A stretch of 64,000 bases of DNA from Tsuneonella aeria (GTDB lineage Bacteria > Pseudomonadota > Alphaproteobacteria > Sphingomonadales > Sphingomonadaceae). Shown here in pieces: positions 1 to 9,746 of this stretch; the first letter of the stretch is position 1, and the number at the start of each line of letters is the position of its first letter. Made by a program: the position numbers and the translations under genes. Below the pieces are notes generated by a model. It was given only the letters and a program-made list of their open reading frames with translations. It was not told the DNA's origin and ran no database searches. The DNA is taken from contig NZ_WTZA01000001.1 in NCBI RefSeq assembly GCF_009827495.1, positions 1,500,001 through 1,564,000 on the forward strand, given 5' to 3'.

Positions 1-417
1 ACCAACGGGATGGGTCGCCCCCGGATCTACCTTGCGACCAATCTGATGGGGGCGATCATCTTTCCCGTCCTGTTCTTGATCGGCGCACGGTCGGGCACGC
101 AGGGGCTCGTCCAGGCCTGGTGGATCGCGTCGCCGGCGCTGCTCGCTTTCACCTATGCTCTCACCTTGCCGGCGATCCACGTCAGGTGGAGCGAGCTCGC
201 GCGGACGCTGGCCCCCGCCCTCGCCTCGACCGCGATCATGGGCATGACCGTCTATGCCGCCCGCAGCGTGCTGCCGCCCCTGCCAGCTGTCGCGGAGCTG
301 GCGGCGCTCGCGGCGATTGGGGTGAGCACGTATCTCGCGGCGCTCCTGCTGCTTGCCCGCGATGCGCTCCGCGAAACCGCCGAGTTCCTCCTGCGGCGGG
401 AAGTCAGCCCGGCCTGA
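1..417 (+). CDS. Polysaccharide/oligosaccharide flippase, C-terminal part (cut by left edge)
   Basis: The frame is open from the first base, so this is the 3' end of a gene that begins outside the window. About 138 residues are visible. They contain hydrophobic segments near residues 12-28, 38-55, 70-88 and 95-117, ending in a short charged tail. The composition fits the last helices of a MATE/Wzx-like polysaccharide exporter of the inner membrane, which moves lipid-linked sugar units across the membrane. The glycosyltransferase convergent to it, whose stop lies 4 bases away, supports a surface-polysaccharide locus to the left. The family call rests on composition and context rather than on a diagnostic motif. 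Confidence 0.6.
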   Translation, partial: TNGMGRPRIYLATNLMGAIIFPVLFLIGARSGTQGLVQAWWIASPALLAFTYALTLPAIHVRWSELARTLAPALASTAIMGMTVYAARSVLPPLPAVAELAALAAIGVSTYLAALLLLARDALRETAEFLLRREVSPA

Positions 418-420
418 CCT

Positions 421-1245
421 TCAGGCGGGGAGGCTTTCCTGCCGCATCTGGCGCAGAGCCTGGCGGTCGAACCAGCGCCACCGCCATCCGCGCCCCGGCA
501 CTGCACGGTCGAGTTCTTCCCGGTAGAGGGCCGACAGTTGGCGCGGCAGGCCGACCGGGCCCGGACCGCGCATGATCCGGCTTATGATCGCGTTCTGGCG
601 GTGCCGGACGCTGTAGGCGATCATGCGGCGATACTGCATTCTGATCTGCGCCGGCCGCCACGAAACAGGGTCGCAGCGGAAGCCCGCTTCGACGCAGGGC
701 ACGATGCGCGCATCCACCCAGCAGTCCTCGTTGCCGAGATCGGTCTTCGCCAGCGCGCCGATCAGCGAATCGTCGCCCACCAGATCTTCCGGCAGCCTTA
801 TGCCCGCCTGCCGCATCCGCTCCACGAAAGTGCCGCGCAACGCATAGAGGTCGCCGAACAGCCCGTGCGACGCGATCATCTCGGCGCGGTACCGTTCGGC
901 GCGGCGGCCGTTGAGCGGCATGCCGGCTGCGGCATTGGCACCGGGATTGCGCGCCAGCGCCAGGGAGAGCGCCTCGACGGAGCCGGCGGCGACTTGCGCA
1001 TCGCCATCGACGAAGACGAATGTTTCGATATCGCGCGGCGCTTCTTCGAGCACGAAACGGTTCCAGCTCCGCGCCTTGCCGCCCCGGGGGTATTCCCGCA
1101 CGTCCACGTCGCGCCTGCTCCGGGCGATGGCCGCGGTGCTGTCGGTCGAGCCGTTGACCACGCAATGGATGGAGATGCCCTCCGCGCGCGGCAGGGCGTC
1201 CAGGCACCGCGCGATGCGGCGCGCTTCGTTGTGCGCCAGGACCAC
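421..1245 (-). CDS. Family 2 glycosyltransferase (N-terminus possibly frameshifted)
   Basis: The protein opens with VLAHNEARRI and continues with VNGSTDST and VFVDGDAQ, the nucleotide-binding and DxD-like motifs of GT-A fold family 2 glycosyltransferases. It probably adds a sugar to a polysaccharide or lipid carrier on the cytoplasmic side. The first in-frame start is GTG at 1245, but the frame continues upstream as PRIAVV, the usual first beta strand of the family, to a stop at 1276-1278 with no ATG, GTG or TTG. In the next frame a GTG at 1292, preceded by an AAAGGCGG ribosome site, encodes VTDSGKAHRAA, which would join PRIAVVVLAHNE after a one-base shift. Either the start is unusual or an indel is present. 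The family call is firm and the start is not. Confidence 0.85.
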   Translation of the reverse strand: MVLAHNEARRIARCLDALPRAEGISIHCVVNGSTDSTAAIARSRRDVDVREYPRGGKARSWNRFVLEEAPRDIETFVFVDGDAQVAAGSVEALSLALARNPGANAAAGMPLNGRRAERYRAEMIASHGLFGDLYALRGTFVERMRQAGIRLPEDLVGDDSLIGALAKTDLGNEDCWVDARIVPCVEAGFRCDPVSWRPAQIRMQYRRMIAYSVRHRQNAIISRIMRGPGPVGLPRQLSALYREELDRAVPGRGWRWRWFDRQALRQMRQESLPA

Positions 1246-1446
1246 GACCGCAATGCGTGGGCTGCGCGGTGGGCCTTACCGCTATCGGTCACGATGCCGC
1301 CTTTCGCGCGCGACGACGGCATTTGCCAGCGCGCTGCGGGCAGTGTGCTGGAACGGGTCAGCCTGCCATCGGGCTGTTAGCGATCCTCGAAGGGCGCAAT
1401 TGCTGCACCATTGCCCTTGGCGGGCCGGTTGCCCACATGGACGCAG

Positions 1447-3279
1447 ATGCCGCCCGACGCCCCACCAGATACCGACATCCAGAGATACGACGGGTGGGCC
1501 ACGCTTCGCCGGTTCTCCCCCTATCTCTGGCCCGATAATCGCCCCGATCTGCGCCTGCGGATCGCGGCGGCGCTGCTCCTGGTTGTCCTGGCCAAGGGCC
1601 TGACGCTGGCGACGCCGCTGGCGATGAAGACGATCGTCGACACGATGGCTGCGGGCGGCAACGAAGGCCTGTGGGTCGCGATGTCGTTCGTCATCGCCTT
1701 CGTCGCAGCGCGGTTCCTCAGCACCGCTTTCGATAACACGCGCAACATCGTGTTCGAGCGCGTCGGGCAGGAGGCGACGCAGCACCTTGCCGAAGACACG
1801 TTCGCCCGGCTCCACCAGCTGAGCCTGCGCTTCCATCTGGGCCGCCGCACGGGCGAGGTGACCAAGACCATCGAGCGCGGAACCAAGAGCATCGATTCGA
1901 TGCTCTATTTCCTGCTGTTCAACATCGCGCCGACGGTGCTGGAACTGATCGCGGTGGCGGCGATCTTCTACACCCTGTTCGGGTTCGAGCTTGTTCTCGC
2001 CACCGCCGTGACCGTCGCCATCTACATCGCGGCGACCCGCTGGATCACCGAATGGCGGACCGAGCTCCGCCGCAAGATGAACGATCTCGACGGCATGGCC
2101 CTGTCGCGCGCGGTCGATTCCCTATTGAATTACGAGACGGTCAAATACTTCGGCGCCGAAGAGCGGGAGCGCGAGCGTTACGGACGGGCGGCACAGGCCT
2201 ATGCGCAGGCGGCCGTCAGGTCGGAGAACTCCCTTGGCGTGCTGAACATCGTCCAGGCCGTGATCATGAACGCCCTGATGCTGTTCGCGCTGGGCTTCAC
2301 GGTCTGGCAGTGGAGCCGGGGGCTGCTGTCGGTGGGCGACCTGGTTGCCGTCCAGACCTACCTGACGCAGCTGTTCCGTCCGCTCGACATGCTGGGCATG
2401 GTCTATCGGACCATTCGCCAGGGCCTGATCGACATGGCCGCGATGTTCCGGCTGATCGACACCGAGGTGGAGGTCGCCGACACGCCCGGCGCCCCGGCCC
2501 TGGTCGTCAGGCGTCCCACGGTCGCGTTCGAAGACGTCGTGTTCGGTTACGACCCCGACCGCACGATCCTTCACGGATTGAGCTTCGAAGTGCCCGCCGG
2601 CGCGCACGTCGCCATTGTCGGCCCTTCGGGTGCCGGAAAGAGCACGATCGCGCGGCTGCTGTTCCGGTTCTACGATCCCTGGTCGGGTCGGGTCCTGATC
2701 GACGGGCAGGATATTTCCGCCGTAACCCAGGAATCGCTGCGCGCCGCGATCGGCATCGTTCCGCAGGACAGCGTCCTGTTCAACGACACGATCGGCTACA
2801 ACATCGGCTACGGCCGCCCGCATTCCCAAGGGCCCGCGCTGCACGACGATATCGTGCGCGGCGCACGCGACGCGGCGATCCTGCCCTTCATCGAAGCGCT
2901 GCCCCATGGCTTCGACACCGAAGTCGGGGAACGGGGGCTGAAACTGTCGGGCGTGGAGAAACAGCGCGTGGCGATCGCCCGCACGCTGGTGAAGGACCCG
3001 CCGATCCTCATCCTCGACGAGGCGACAAGCGCGCTCGATTCGCGCACCGAGCAGGGGATTCTGGATACCCTGCACCGGGTCAGCAAGGACCGCACCAGCC
3101 TGTCGATCGCGCACCGGCTGTCGACCGTGGCCGACGCCGACAGCATCCTGGTGATGGATCACGGCCGCCTGGCCGAACAGGGAACGCACCAAGCCCTGCT
3201 GCGGCGCGGCGGTCTCTACGCGGAGATGTGGTCACGCCAGCAGGCCGAACGCGACCGGAACCTGGAGGCGGCCGAATAA
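1447..3279 (+). CDS. Atm1-type ABC exporter (half transporter, 610 aa)
   Basis: This is a membrane-fused ABC half transporter of the Atm1/ABCB7 group, expected to dimerise in the inner membrane and export glutathione-linked metal or sulfur compounds. The text from PPDTDIQRYDGWATL onwards matches, from memory, the structurally studied Novosphingobium aromaticivorans Atm1 along its length. Six hydrophobic helices fill roughly residues 35-310. Walker A GPSGAGKST is near 392, the Q-loop VPQDSVLF follows, Walker B ILILDEATSALD is near 520, and the switch histidine lies in SIAHRLST. The ABC signature reads LSGVEKQR instead of LSGGEKQR, a change at an otherwise near-invariant glycine. I chose ATG 1447 because the family begins there; an in-frame TTG at 1411 would add 12 residues. 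A GFA-family gene lies convergent downstream. Confidence 0.95.
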   Translation: MPPDAPPDTDIQRYDGWATLRRFSPYLWPDNRPDLRLRIAAALLLVVLAKGLTLATPLAMKTIVDTMAAGGNEGLWVAMSFVIAFVAARFLSTAFDNTRNIVFERVGQEATQHLAEDTFARLHQLSLRFHLGRRTGEVTKTIERGTKSIDSMLYFLLFNIAPTVLELIAVAAIFYTLFGFELVLATAVTVAIYIAATRWITEWRTELRRKMNDLDGMALSRAVDSLLNYETVKYFGAEERERERYGRAAQAYAQAAVRSENSLGVLNIVQAVIMNALMLFALGFTVWQWSRGLLSVGDLVAVQTYLTQLFRPLDMLGMVYRTIRQGLIDMAAMFRLIDTEVEVADTPGAPALVVRRPTVAFEDVVFGYDPDRTILHGLSFEVPAGAHVAIVGPSGAGKSTIARLLFRFYDPWSGRVLIDGQDISAVTQESLRAAIGIVPQDSVLFNDTIGYNIGYGRPHSQGPALHDDIVRGARDAAILPFIEALPHGFDTEVGERGLKLSGVEKQRVAIARTLVKDPPILILDEATSALDSRTEQGILDTLHRVSKDRTSLSIAHRLSTVADADSILVMDHGRLAEQGTHQALLRRGGLYAEMWSRQQAERDRNLEAAE

Positions 3280-3289
3280 CCGGGCGCCC

Positions 3290-3688
3290 CTACCCGCCGG
3301 GAAAGCGGTCGAACTGCGGCAGGTCCGCCAGGGTCCGCTCCCACGACAAGGCATCGGCTATCTGGATATGGGCTTGCGGCGGGCATGCCTCGGCATCGTC
3401 CAGGGTGACCGCCTGGATATCGACGATCCCCGGCAACATCGCCTCGTTAAAATAGAACAGGCCCGTGCCGCAGCTGCCGCAAAAGTGGCGTTCCCCGTGC
3501 TCGGACGATTGATAGGTGGCGGGCTGGCCTTTCTCTATCGTCAGCGCGTTCTTGTCGAACGCGGCCCAGGGCACCATCAGGGCGCCGGCGGATCGGCGGC
3601 AGTCCTGGCAGTGGCATACGGCGTTATGGTGCATCTCGCCTTCGACCGAGTAACGCACCGCGCCGCAATGGCATCCTCCGCTGGGCAT
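3290..3688 (-). CDS. GFA (glutathione-dependent formaldehyde-activating)/CENP-V family protein
   Basis: A small cytoplasmic zinc protein of 132 residues with the GFA cysteine pattern: CHCGAVRY near the start, CHCQDC in the middle and CGSCGTGLFYF later. Family members bind one or two zinc ions. Some were described as joining formaldehyde to glutathione, but most have no proven reaction. ATG 3688 is chosen because a GAAGGAG ribosome site lies 6-7 bases upstream, while the longer frame adds only an arginine run. It is convergent with the Atm1-like exporter, whose substrates are glutathione conjugates, so a shared thiol theme is possible but inferred. Confidence 0.9.
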   Translation of the reverse strand: MPSGGCHCGAVRYSVEGEMHHNAVCHCQDCRRSAGALMVPWAAFDKNALTIEKGQPATYQSSEHGERHFCGSCGTGLFYFNEAMLPGIVDIQAVTLDDAEACPPQAHIQIADALSWERTLADLPQFDRFPGG

Positions 3689-3773
3689 TCGCCGTCTCCT
3701 TCGGTGTGAAGACAAAGCGTATCACCCTGCCCGGCGATCGCCAATCGCGATGCCGGGCAGAATGGAATGCGTC

Positions 3774-6599
3774 TCAGCCGCCCGTCGCCGTCAGGGAAGC
3801 GCTGTCGAGGTTGAGGTCGCTCGCCTTGATGACCGTCACGTTCGGGCGAATTTTCTTCAGGTCATCGAGGAACGCGGCCGCGTTGCCGACGATGACGACG
3901 GAGGCCTTGTCCGGCGTAACCAGCCGGCTGGCCACATCCGCGGCTGCCGTGGGCGAAACTGCGGAAAGGCGTTCCGCGAACCGCGCCGCTTCGCCGGGCT
4001 CGATGCCCTGCAATACCAAGCCGGCAACGATCGAGTTGAAGCCGGAGCTGCTTTCCAGCGCGCGGGTGTACGACCCCCCGAGGAACAGGCGCCGTTTTTC
4101 GAGCGCGTCGGCATCGGCCGGCGCGGTGCCCAGTGCCCCGAACTGGTCGAGGATGATCTGCGTCACCTCGTCCGCGCTTTCGTTCTTGGTCTGCGCGCTG
4201 GCCGTGAGGATCGATTCGTCCGCTCGGCTGCCGAACGAACTGTACGATCCGTAGCTGAGGCCGCGCTTGGTGCGCACTTCGTTGAACAGGCGCCCGTTCG
4301 AACCGGCGCCGAGCACGGAGTTGGCGAGCACCAGCGGATAGTAATCGGAGCTACCGCGCGCCGGTGCGCGAACGCCCGCCAGCACGGCGGCCTGCCCCGC
4401 CTCGGGCATGTCGATCACGATCGTCTGCACAGGGCGATTGGCCCCCGCGGGGTCGGCCGGGGCGACACCCGCCGGCCGGGCTTCCTGCCAGTTACCGAAC
4501 AGCTGCTCGGCCACGGAGCGCGCCTGGGCGGGCGCGATACCGCCGCTGACGACGATCTTGGCCGTCTTCGGATGCCACCAGCTCCGGCGCCAATCGGCAA
4601 GGTCGGATTGATCGATGCGCGGAAGCGAATTCACCGTCGTCACGGCGCCATAGGCGGAATCGCCATAGAACACGCGGTCCGCGACCATGCCGGCCAGCGA
4701 ACCCGGGTCCTTCAGCGCGACCTGGAGGCTGTCGATCGTCCGCTTGCGTTCGCGGTCGAGCTCTTCCTGCGGGAAGCTGGCGTTCTTGATGACGTCGGCC
4801 AGGATTTCGCCCGCCGCCGCGAGGTTGGCGGTCGGCGCGGTCAGGCTGAAGAACGTGCCGTCGACGCCCGGGGTCGCCCCCATCTGCGCGCCCAGGCTTT
4901 CCAGCGCGGCCGCGATCTGGGTCGCGCTGCGGGTTGGCGTGCCCTTGTCCGCAAGGATCGACGCCATCGAGGCGAGGCCCGACTTGCCCGCAGGATCGGT
5001 CGACGTGCCGCCCGGCAGGATGACCGTCATCGTGGCGATCGGCACGGTCCCGGTCTGCGCGGTGACAAGGGGGATGCCGTTGCCCAGCTTCGCCTGGCTC
5101 AATGCCGCGCGCTGGACCTGCGGCGCCACGCCCGGAGCGGGAGGGGCGACGCGCGTGGCCTCGTCGTTCAGCTTAGCAGGTTCACCCTTGGCCGGCGGAA
5201 CGCTGGCAAACGTCGGCATCGGGACGGGATTTGCGTAGCTTTCGGGATTGTCCGGTCCGGCTTCGTAGCGCCAGTTCACCACACTCTGCGGCGTCAGGTA
5301 CGTGCGTGCCACGCGCTGCACGTCGGCGGCAGATACCTTGCGAATCCGGTCGAGGCGGATGTCGGCCGCGCGCGGATCGCCGCTCACCACCAGCGCTTCG
5401 CCCAGTTCGAACGCGCGGCCCGTGACGGTTTCCCGGCGGCGCAAGGCGGATGCCATGAGTTCGTTCTTGGCCTCCGACAGTTCGGCAGCCGTTACGCCGC
5501 CGTCACGCACCCGCTCGAACTCACTGGCGATCGTGGCGGCGACATCGGCCTTGTCGGCTGCGGGATTGAGGATGGCGAAGGCCGCGAAGTAGCCGCCTTC
5601 CTCGCTGGAATTGACCGCCTGGCTGTAAGACACCGCCTTGCCGGTGCGCACCAGCGCCTGGTGCATGCGGGAATTGTCGCCTTGTGACAGCACTGCGTCC
5701 AGCACCTCGATCGCAGCAGTGTCGGGGTGGGCGGCGCCGGGAATCTTCCACAGCGAACCGCTCACCGGCAAGGGCACGTTGGGTGCCGTGGCGACCAGTT
5801 CACGCGGCGCCATCCGCTGCGGCTCCCTGGCCGTGATCGCCAGGGGAATCTTGTTCGCGCGCGGCGGGATGGCGGCGAAGTACTTGTCGACCATCGAACG
5901 CAGGCGCGCTTCGTCGAAATTGCCGGCCACGATCAGGGTCGCGGTATCCGGTCCGTAATATGCCTGGTGGAAAGCGCGCGCATCGTCGAGCGTCGCCGAA
6001 TCAAGCTGTTCCAGGCTGCCGATCCCCGGCCGGCGCTGCGGCAAGACGTCGAAACCGTTTTCGGCCAGGACCATGCGGATGCGGCCGTAAGGCGGCGCAA
6101 GGATACGCTGGCGCAGTTCCTCCTTCACCACCGCTCGTTCGTTCTCGAACACCTCGTTATCGACCACCGGGCGGGCCATCCGCTCCGCGTGCGTCCACAG
6201 CAGCGTTTCGAGATACTGGGCCGGCACGGTCTCGTAATAATTCGTGCGGTCGTCGCTGTTGGACGCGTTGCGCGTGCCGCCGACATCCTCGGTCAACCGG
6301 TTGACCATGTTGTAGGGCATATTCTCCGTCTTGCGGCTCAGGATATGCTCGAACAAATGGGAGAAACCGCTCCGGCCCTGCGGGTCGTGCTTCGATCCGA
6401 CTTCGTACCAGACCGACGTGGTGACGCTCGCCGTCGTCGGGTCGCGCAGGGCGATCACGCGCAGCCCGTTGGGCAGCTTCCATTCGGTAAAGGCGATTTC
6501 AGGCGCGGTAATTGCGGCCGGTTGCGCGGGCGCGGCCAGCGCCGGTGTTGCACTCAGCGCAGCAAACGCCACGCCGGCGGCCAGAATCGATCGGATCAT
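3774..6599 (-). CDS. M16 family zinc metallopeptidase, two-domain, secreted
   Basis: A 941-residue pitrilysin-family peptidase with a clear signal peptide (about residues 1-22, ending ALA) for export to the periplasm. The inverted zinc motif HLFEH lies at residues 81-85, followed by KTENM as in active N-terminal M16 halves. A second M16 fold starts near residue 500 and lacks the zinc motif, the usual inactive partner half. Such enzymes cut short peptides inside a clamshell chamber. A GGGGAAGG ribosome site precedes ATG 6599, and a likely promoter lies 35-64 bases upstream. It follows hslU but is probably transcribed separately. Confidence 0.95.
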   Translation of the reverse strand: MIRSILAAGVAFAALSATPALAAPAQPAAITAPEIAFTEWKLPNGLRVIALRDPTTASVTTSVWYEVGSKHDPQGRSGFSHLFEHILSRKTENMPYNMVNRLTEDVGGTRNASNSDDRTNYYETVPAQYLETLLWTHAERMARPVVDNEVFENERAVVKEELRQRILAPPYGRIRMVLAENGFDVLPQRRPGIGSLEQLDSATLDDARAFHQAYYGPDTATLIVAGNFDEARLRSMVDKYFAAIPPRANKIPLAITAREPQRMAPRELVATAPNVPLPVSGSLWKIPGAAHPDTAAIEVLDAVLSQGDNSRMHQALVRTGKAVSYSQAVNSSEEGGYFAAFAILNPAADKADVAATIASEFERVRDGGVTAAELSEAKNELMASALRRRETVTGRAFELGEALVVSGDPRAADIRLDRIRKVSAADVQRVARTYLTPQSVVNWRYEAGPDNPESYANPVPMPTFASVPPAKGEPAKLNDEATRVAPPAPGVAPQVQRAALSQAKLGNGIPLVTAQTGTVPIATMTVILPGGTSTDPAGKSGLASMASILADKGTPTRSATQIAAALESLGAQMGATPGVDGTFFSLTAPTANLAAAGEILADVIKNASFPQEELDRERKRTIDSLQVALKDPGSLAGMVADRVFYGDSAYGAVTTVNSLPRIDQSDLADWRRSWWHPKTAKIVVSGGIAPAQARSVAEQLFGNWQEARPAGVAPADPAGANRPVQTIVIDMPEAGQAAVLAGVRAPARGSSDYYPLVLANSVLGAGSNGRLFNEVRTKRGLSYGSYSSFGSRADESILTASAQTKNESADEVTQIILDQFGALGTAPADADALEKRRLFLGGSYTRALESSSGFNSIVAGLVLQGIEPGEAARFAERLSAVSPTAAADVASRLVTPDKASVVIVGNAAAFLDDLKKIRPNVTVIKASDLNLDSASLTATGG

Positions 6600-6633
6600 G
6601 TGCGACCTTCCCCAAGAAGTCTCAAAGGGGGGC

Positions 6634-6663
6634 AGCCTAGCCGACCGCCGCCCTTGCGTTCAA
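6634..6663 (-). promoter_or_regulatory. Putative promoter of the M16 peptidase
   Basis: On the minus strand TTGAAC (6663-6658) and TAGGCT (6639-6634) are separated by 18 bases. This is the TTGnnn/TAGG architecture that recurs upstream of other genes in this window. The inferred start of transcription would leave a leader of about 25-30 bases. Confidence 0.4.
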
Positions 6664-6722
6664 CCGTCCCGGGGACGAACAGCCGATGCGCCCCGCCGAA
6701 CGACCGGCGCGGTGCATCCGCG

Positions 6723-8036
6723 TCAGAGGATATACTTTGACAGGTCCGTGTCGCCCGCCAGGCCGTCGAGGCGGGTGCGGACGTATTCGGCATCGATCAC
6801 CACCGTCTCGCCCTTGCGGTCCTCGGCTTCGAAGCTGATTTCTTCCAGCAGCTTCTCCATCACGGTCTGCAGGCGCCGTGCGCCGATGTTCTCCACGCTC
6901 TCGTTCACCGCCGCGGCGATGCGGGCGATCTCGCGGATGGCGTCGTCGCCCAACTGGAGCGTGACGTCCTCCGTGCCGAGCAGGGCGACATACTGCGTCA
7001 CGAGGTTGGCGCGGGTTTCGCTGAGGATGCGGACGAAATCCGCCTCGGTCAGGCTCTGCAGCTCGACCCGGATGGGCAGGCGGCCCTGCAGTTCGGGCAA
7101 CATGTCGCTGGGCTTGGCGACGTGGAACGCGCCGCTGGCGATGAACAGCACGTGGTCGGTCTTCATGGGGCCGTACTTCGTGCTGACGGTCGTCCCTTCG
7201 ATCAGGGGGAGCAGGTCGCGCTGCACGCCTTCGCGGCTGACGCTTCCGCCGCGCACGTCGCTCACCGCGATCTTGTCGATCTCGTCCAGGAACACGATGC
7301 CGTTGCCTTCCGCATTGGCCAGGGCGGCGCGGGCGACATCGTCCTGGTCCATGCGCTTTTCGGCTTCTTCCTCCACCAGCTTGTCCCAGGCGTCGGGTAC
7401 CTTGAGCTTGCGGCGCTTCAGCGCGGACTTGCCCATCGCCTTGGCCATCATGTCGGAGAGGTTGATCATGCCGACGTTGCCGCCCGCCCCGCCGAGGTCG
7501 AAAGGCATCTGCGGCGTGTCCTCGACCTCGATCTCCACCTCGACGTCGTTCATCGCGTTCTCGACGATGCGGGCGCGGAAGCTCTCGCGCGTCGCCTCGC
7601 TGGCGTTCTCGCCGACGAGCGCCTTCAGCAGGCGATCCATCGCCGCCTTGCTCGCCGCCTCGCGCACGGCTTCGCGGCGGCGGTCCTTTTCGAGCCGGAT
7701 CGCGTCTTCCACCAGGTCGCGGGCGATCTGCTCCACGTCGCGGCCGACATAGCCGACTTCGGTGAACTTGGTCGCCTCGACTTTCACGAAGGGCGCTTCG
7801 GCCAGCCTCGCGAGGCGGCGGCTGATCTCGGTCTTGCCGCAGCCGGTGGGGCCGATCATCAGGATGTTCTTGGGGCTGACCTCGTCGCGCAGGTCGGGGT
7901 TCAACCGCTGCCGGCGCCAGCGATTGCGCAGCGCCACCGCGACGGCGCGCTTGGCATCGGCCTGGCCGACGATGTGGGCGTCGAGCGCGGCGACGATGGC
8001 CTTGGGGGTAAGAGCGGCGTGATTGGGTCCCGTCAT
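6723..8036 (-). CDS. hslU: HslU, ATPase subunit of the HslUV protease
   Basis: An AAA+ unfoldase of 437 residues that forms a hexamer, unfolds proteins and feeds them to HslV in the cytoplasm. It begins with the family signature [20 protein letters not shown]. Walker [10 protein letters not shown] is at residues 62-70, the pore-loop region reads [13 protein letters not shown], Walker B is [10 protein letters not shown], and the protein ends in YIL like other HslU proteins, whose tail docks into HslV. ATG 8036 is chosen because the family begins there; the longer frame adds 18 unlike residues. An acyltransferase gene separates it from hslV. Confidence 0.98.
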   Translation of the reverse strand: MTGPNHAALTPKAIVAALDAHIVGQADAKRAVAVALRNRWRRQRLNPDLRDEVSPKNILMIGPTGCGKTEISRRLARLAEAPFVKVEATKFTEVGYVGRDVEQIARDLVEDAIRLEKDRRREAVREAASKAAMDRLLKALVGENASEATRESFRARIVENAMNDVEVEIEVEDTPQMPFDLGGAGGNVGMINLSDMMAKAMGKSALKRRKLKVPDAWDKLVEEEAEKRMDQDDVARAALANAEGNGIVFLDEIDKIAVSDVRGGSVSREGVQRDLLPLIEGTTVSTKYGPMKTDHVLFIASGAFHVAKPSDMLPELQGRLPIRVELQSLTEADFVRILSETRANLVTQYVALLGTEDVTLQLGDDAIREIARIAAAVNESVENIGARRLQTVMEKLLEEISFEAEDRKGETVVIDAEYVRTRLDGLAGDTDLSKYIL

Positions 8037-8067
8037 GCCCGGCAATTGGGGTTCGCGGCACGCGGGT

Positions 8068-9138
8068 TCAAGACAGGCGCGCCGCCGCACGATTGAGCGC
8101 GGCGGTCAGCGGCCGTTCCACAACGCGATGGAAAGCAATCGACACGATCACGAGCAGCGGGAGGCCGCCCGCAAGATAGCCGATTGACCCGCCCTTCCCG
8201 CCGAGCCACCCATCGAACACCCGCATCCACGCATGGGCGAAGGGGATATGGAGCAGGTAAAGCGCGTAGCTGGCATCGCCGAGCGTGCCGGCCATGCGGC
8301 GGGCGAACCCGTGCAGCGGCCAACCCATGGCGGCGACAAAAACGAGGAGCGCCGGCAGGCCCGCCCATAGCAACCAGCCATAGCCCAGCCTGGTTTCCGG
8401 ATGGGGCGCGAGGACGAACACGGCGCCCGCCATCACCAGCGCTGCAAGCCGCGCGGGCATCGGAACGGCAGGAACCGCCCTCGACACCGCGAGCCCCGCG
8501 GCAAGGCCGCCGATGAACAGCAGCATGACCGGCCGGGTCGCGGCATGCACCGCCAGCGTATCGCCCATCAGGGGCGGCGCAATCGTCACCAGCGCGACCA
8601 GCGCGGCGGCGCAGGCGATGGCGGCCCGCTTCCGGCCCAACACCAGGCATGCGCCGAAAATCGCGTAGAAGATCAGCTCGTAGAACAGGGTCCATGCCGG
8701 CCAGAGGTAGAGCGCAAAGGGCGCGGGCGATCCCGGCGGCGCGGCCAGGGGCACGAACGCCAGCGATGCCGCCACGTCCCTCACGTCGAGCGGCATCGTG
8801 AGCCACAGCGCAACCGCAACCATCACCCCGGTCGCGACCCAGTAGGGCGGCAGGACCCGCACCGCACGCCTCCGCCAGAAGGTGCCCATCCCGCGAACCG
8901 AGCCGGCCATTCTGCCGGAGGAGATCACCATCACGCACCCGGAAATCACGAAGAACAGCGCCACCGCCGCTTGCGCGAGCTGGTCCCCGCGCGGAACCAG
9001 GCCCAGCCGGTCATCCAGGAACCGCGCGAACCCGTCGTTGAGGTGCACCGCCGCAACCGTCAGCGCGGCAAGGCCCCGGAGGGCCTGGATCCACATCAGC
9101 TTGGGGGAGGCGGGCGCGCCGCCGGGCGATCTCATCAC
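8068..9138 (-). CDS. Acyltransferase 3 family membrane protein
   Basis: An integral membrane protein of 356 residues with about ten hydrophobic segments. It has the acyltransferase-3 opening [18 protein letters not shown], in which the family's R and H residues are present, followed by FFVISGCVM. Relatives O-acetylate or succinylate sugars of surface glycans, LPS or glycolipids; the substrate here cannot be told. It lies between hslV (22 bases upstream) and hslU (31 bases downstream) on the same strand, so it is probably co-transcribed with the protease although no functional link is known. Adjacent ATG codons at 9138 and 9135 leave the start ambiguous by one residue. Confidence 0.9.
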   Translation of the reverse strand: MMRSPGGAPASPKLMWIQALRGLAALTVAAVHLNDGFARFLDDRLGLVPRGDQLAQAAVALFFVISGCVMVISSGRMAGSVRGMGTFWRRRAVRVLPPYWVATGVMVAVALWLTMPLDVRDVAASLAFVPLAAPPGSPAPFALYLWPAWTLFYELIFYAIFGACLVLGRKRAAIACAAALVALVTIAPPLMGDTLAVHAATRPVMLLFIGGLAAGLAVSRAVPAVPMPARLAALVMAGAVFVLAPHPETRLGYGWLLWAGLPALLVFVAAMGWPLHGFARRMAGTLGDASYALYLLHIPFAHAWMRVFDGWLGGKGGSIGYLAGGLPLLVIVSIAFHRVVERPLTAALNRAAARLS

Positions 9139-9160
9139 CCGAGGCTAGCGCGCTTTGGCG

Positions 9161-9739
9161 TCAGTCGCCAACGCTCTCCAGCGTGACCCGATCGTTGGTG
9201 AACACGCAGACATCGGCGGCCACCTGCATGGCGCGGCGCGCGATCTTTTCAGGATTCGCTTCGTAATCGGCCAGCGCCTTCGCCGCCGCGAGCGCGTAAT
9301 TGCCGCCCGAACCGATCGCCGCGATACCGCCTTCAGGCTCCAGCACGTCGCCATTGCCGGTGAGCACCAGGAGCACGTCCTTGTCGGCCACGATCATCAA
9401 CGCTTCGAGATTGCGCAGGTACTTGTCGGTGCGCCAGTCCTTGGCAAGCTCCACCGCCGCGCGCATGAGCTGGCCGGAATACTGTTCCAGCTTCTTTTCC
9501 AGCCGCTCGAACAGGGTGAATGCGTCGGCGGTCGCGCCGGCAAAGCCCGCGACAACCGCGCCGTCCTTGCCGATGCGGCGCACCTTGCGGGCGTTCGGCT
9601 TCATCACCGTATTGCCCATCGAGACCTGGCCGTCCCCGGCCACGACCGTGCGCCCGTCGCGCTTCACGCCGATGATGGTGGTCCCATGCCAGGGCGTGAG
9701 CCCCCAGGCGTCGCGGCTCGATCGATTGCTGTCGTCCAT
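9161..9739 (-). CDS. hslV: HslV, peptidase subunit of the HslUV protease
   Basis: A proteasome-beta-like threonine peptidase of 192 residues. The catalytic N-terminal threonine should be exposed by removing 19 residues before [10 protein letters not shown]. The following text [25 protein letters not shown] is the usual HslV core with the active-site lysine. It forms a double hexamer capped by HslU. The 19-residue propeptide is longer than the one residue removed in E. coli but is common in alphaproteobacteria. No good ribosome site precedes ATG 9739, and a heat-shock-like promoter just upstream would give an almost leaderless transcript. Confidence 0.98.
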   Translation of the reverse strand: MDDSNRSSRDAWGLTPWHGTTIIGVKRDGRTVVAGDGQVSMGNTVMKPNARKVRRIGKDGAVVAGFAGATADAFTLFERLEKKLEQYSGQLMRAAVELAKDWRTDKYLRNLEALMIVADKDVLLVLTGNGDVLEPEGGIAAIGSGGNYALAAAKALADYEANPEKIARRAMQVAADVCVFTNDRVTLESVGD

Positions 9740-9746
9740 CGGCGCG

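Noticed and set aside
3750..5687. A 645-codon open frame antisense to the M16 peptidase gene
   Set aside because: Its translation is arginine- and glycine-rich without any motif, and the opposite strand holds a complete peptidase. Long antisense frames are common at this GC content.
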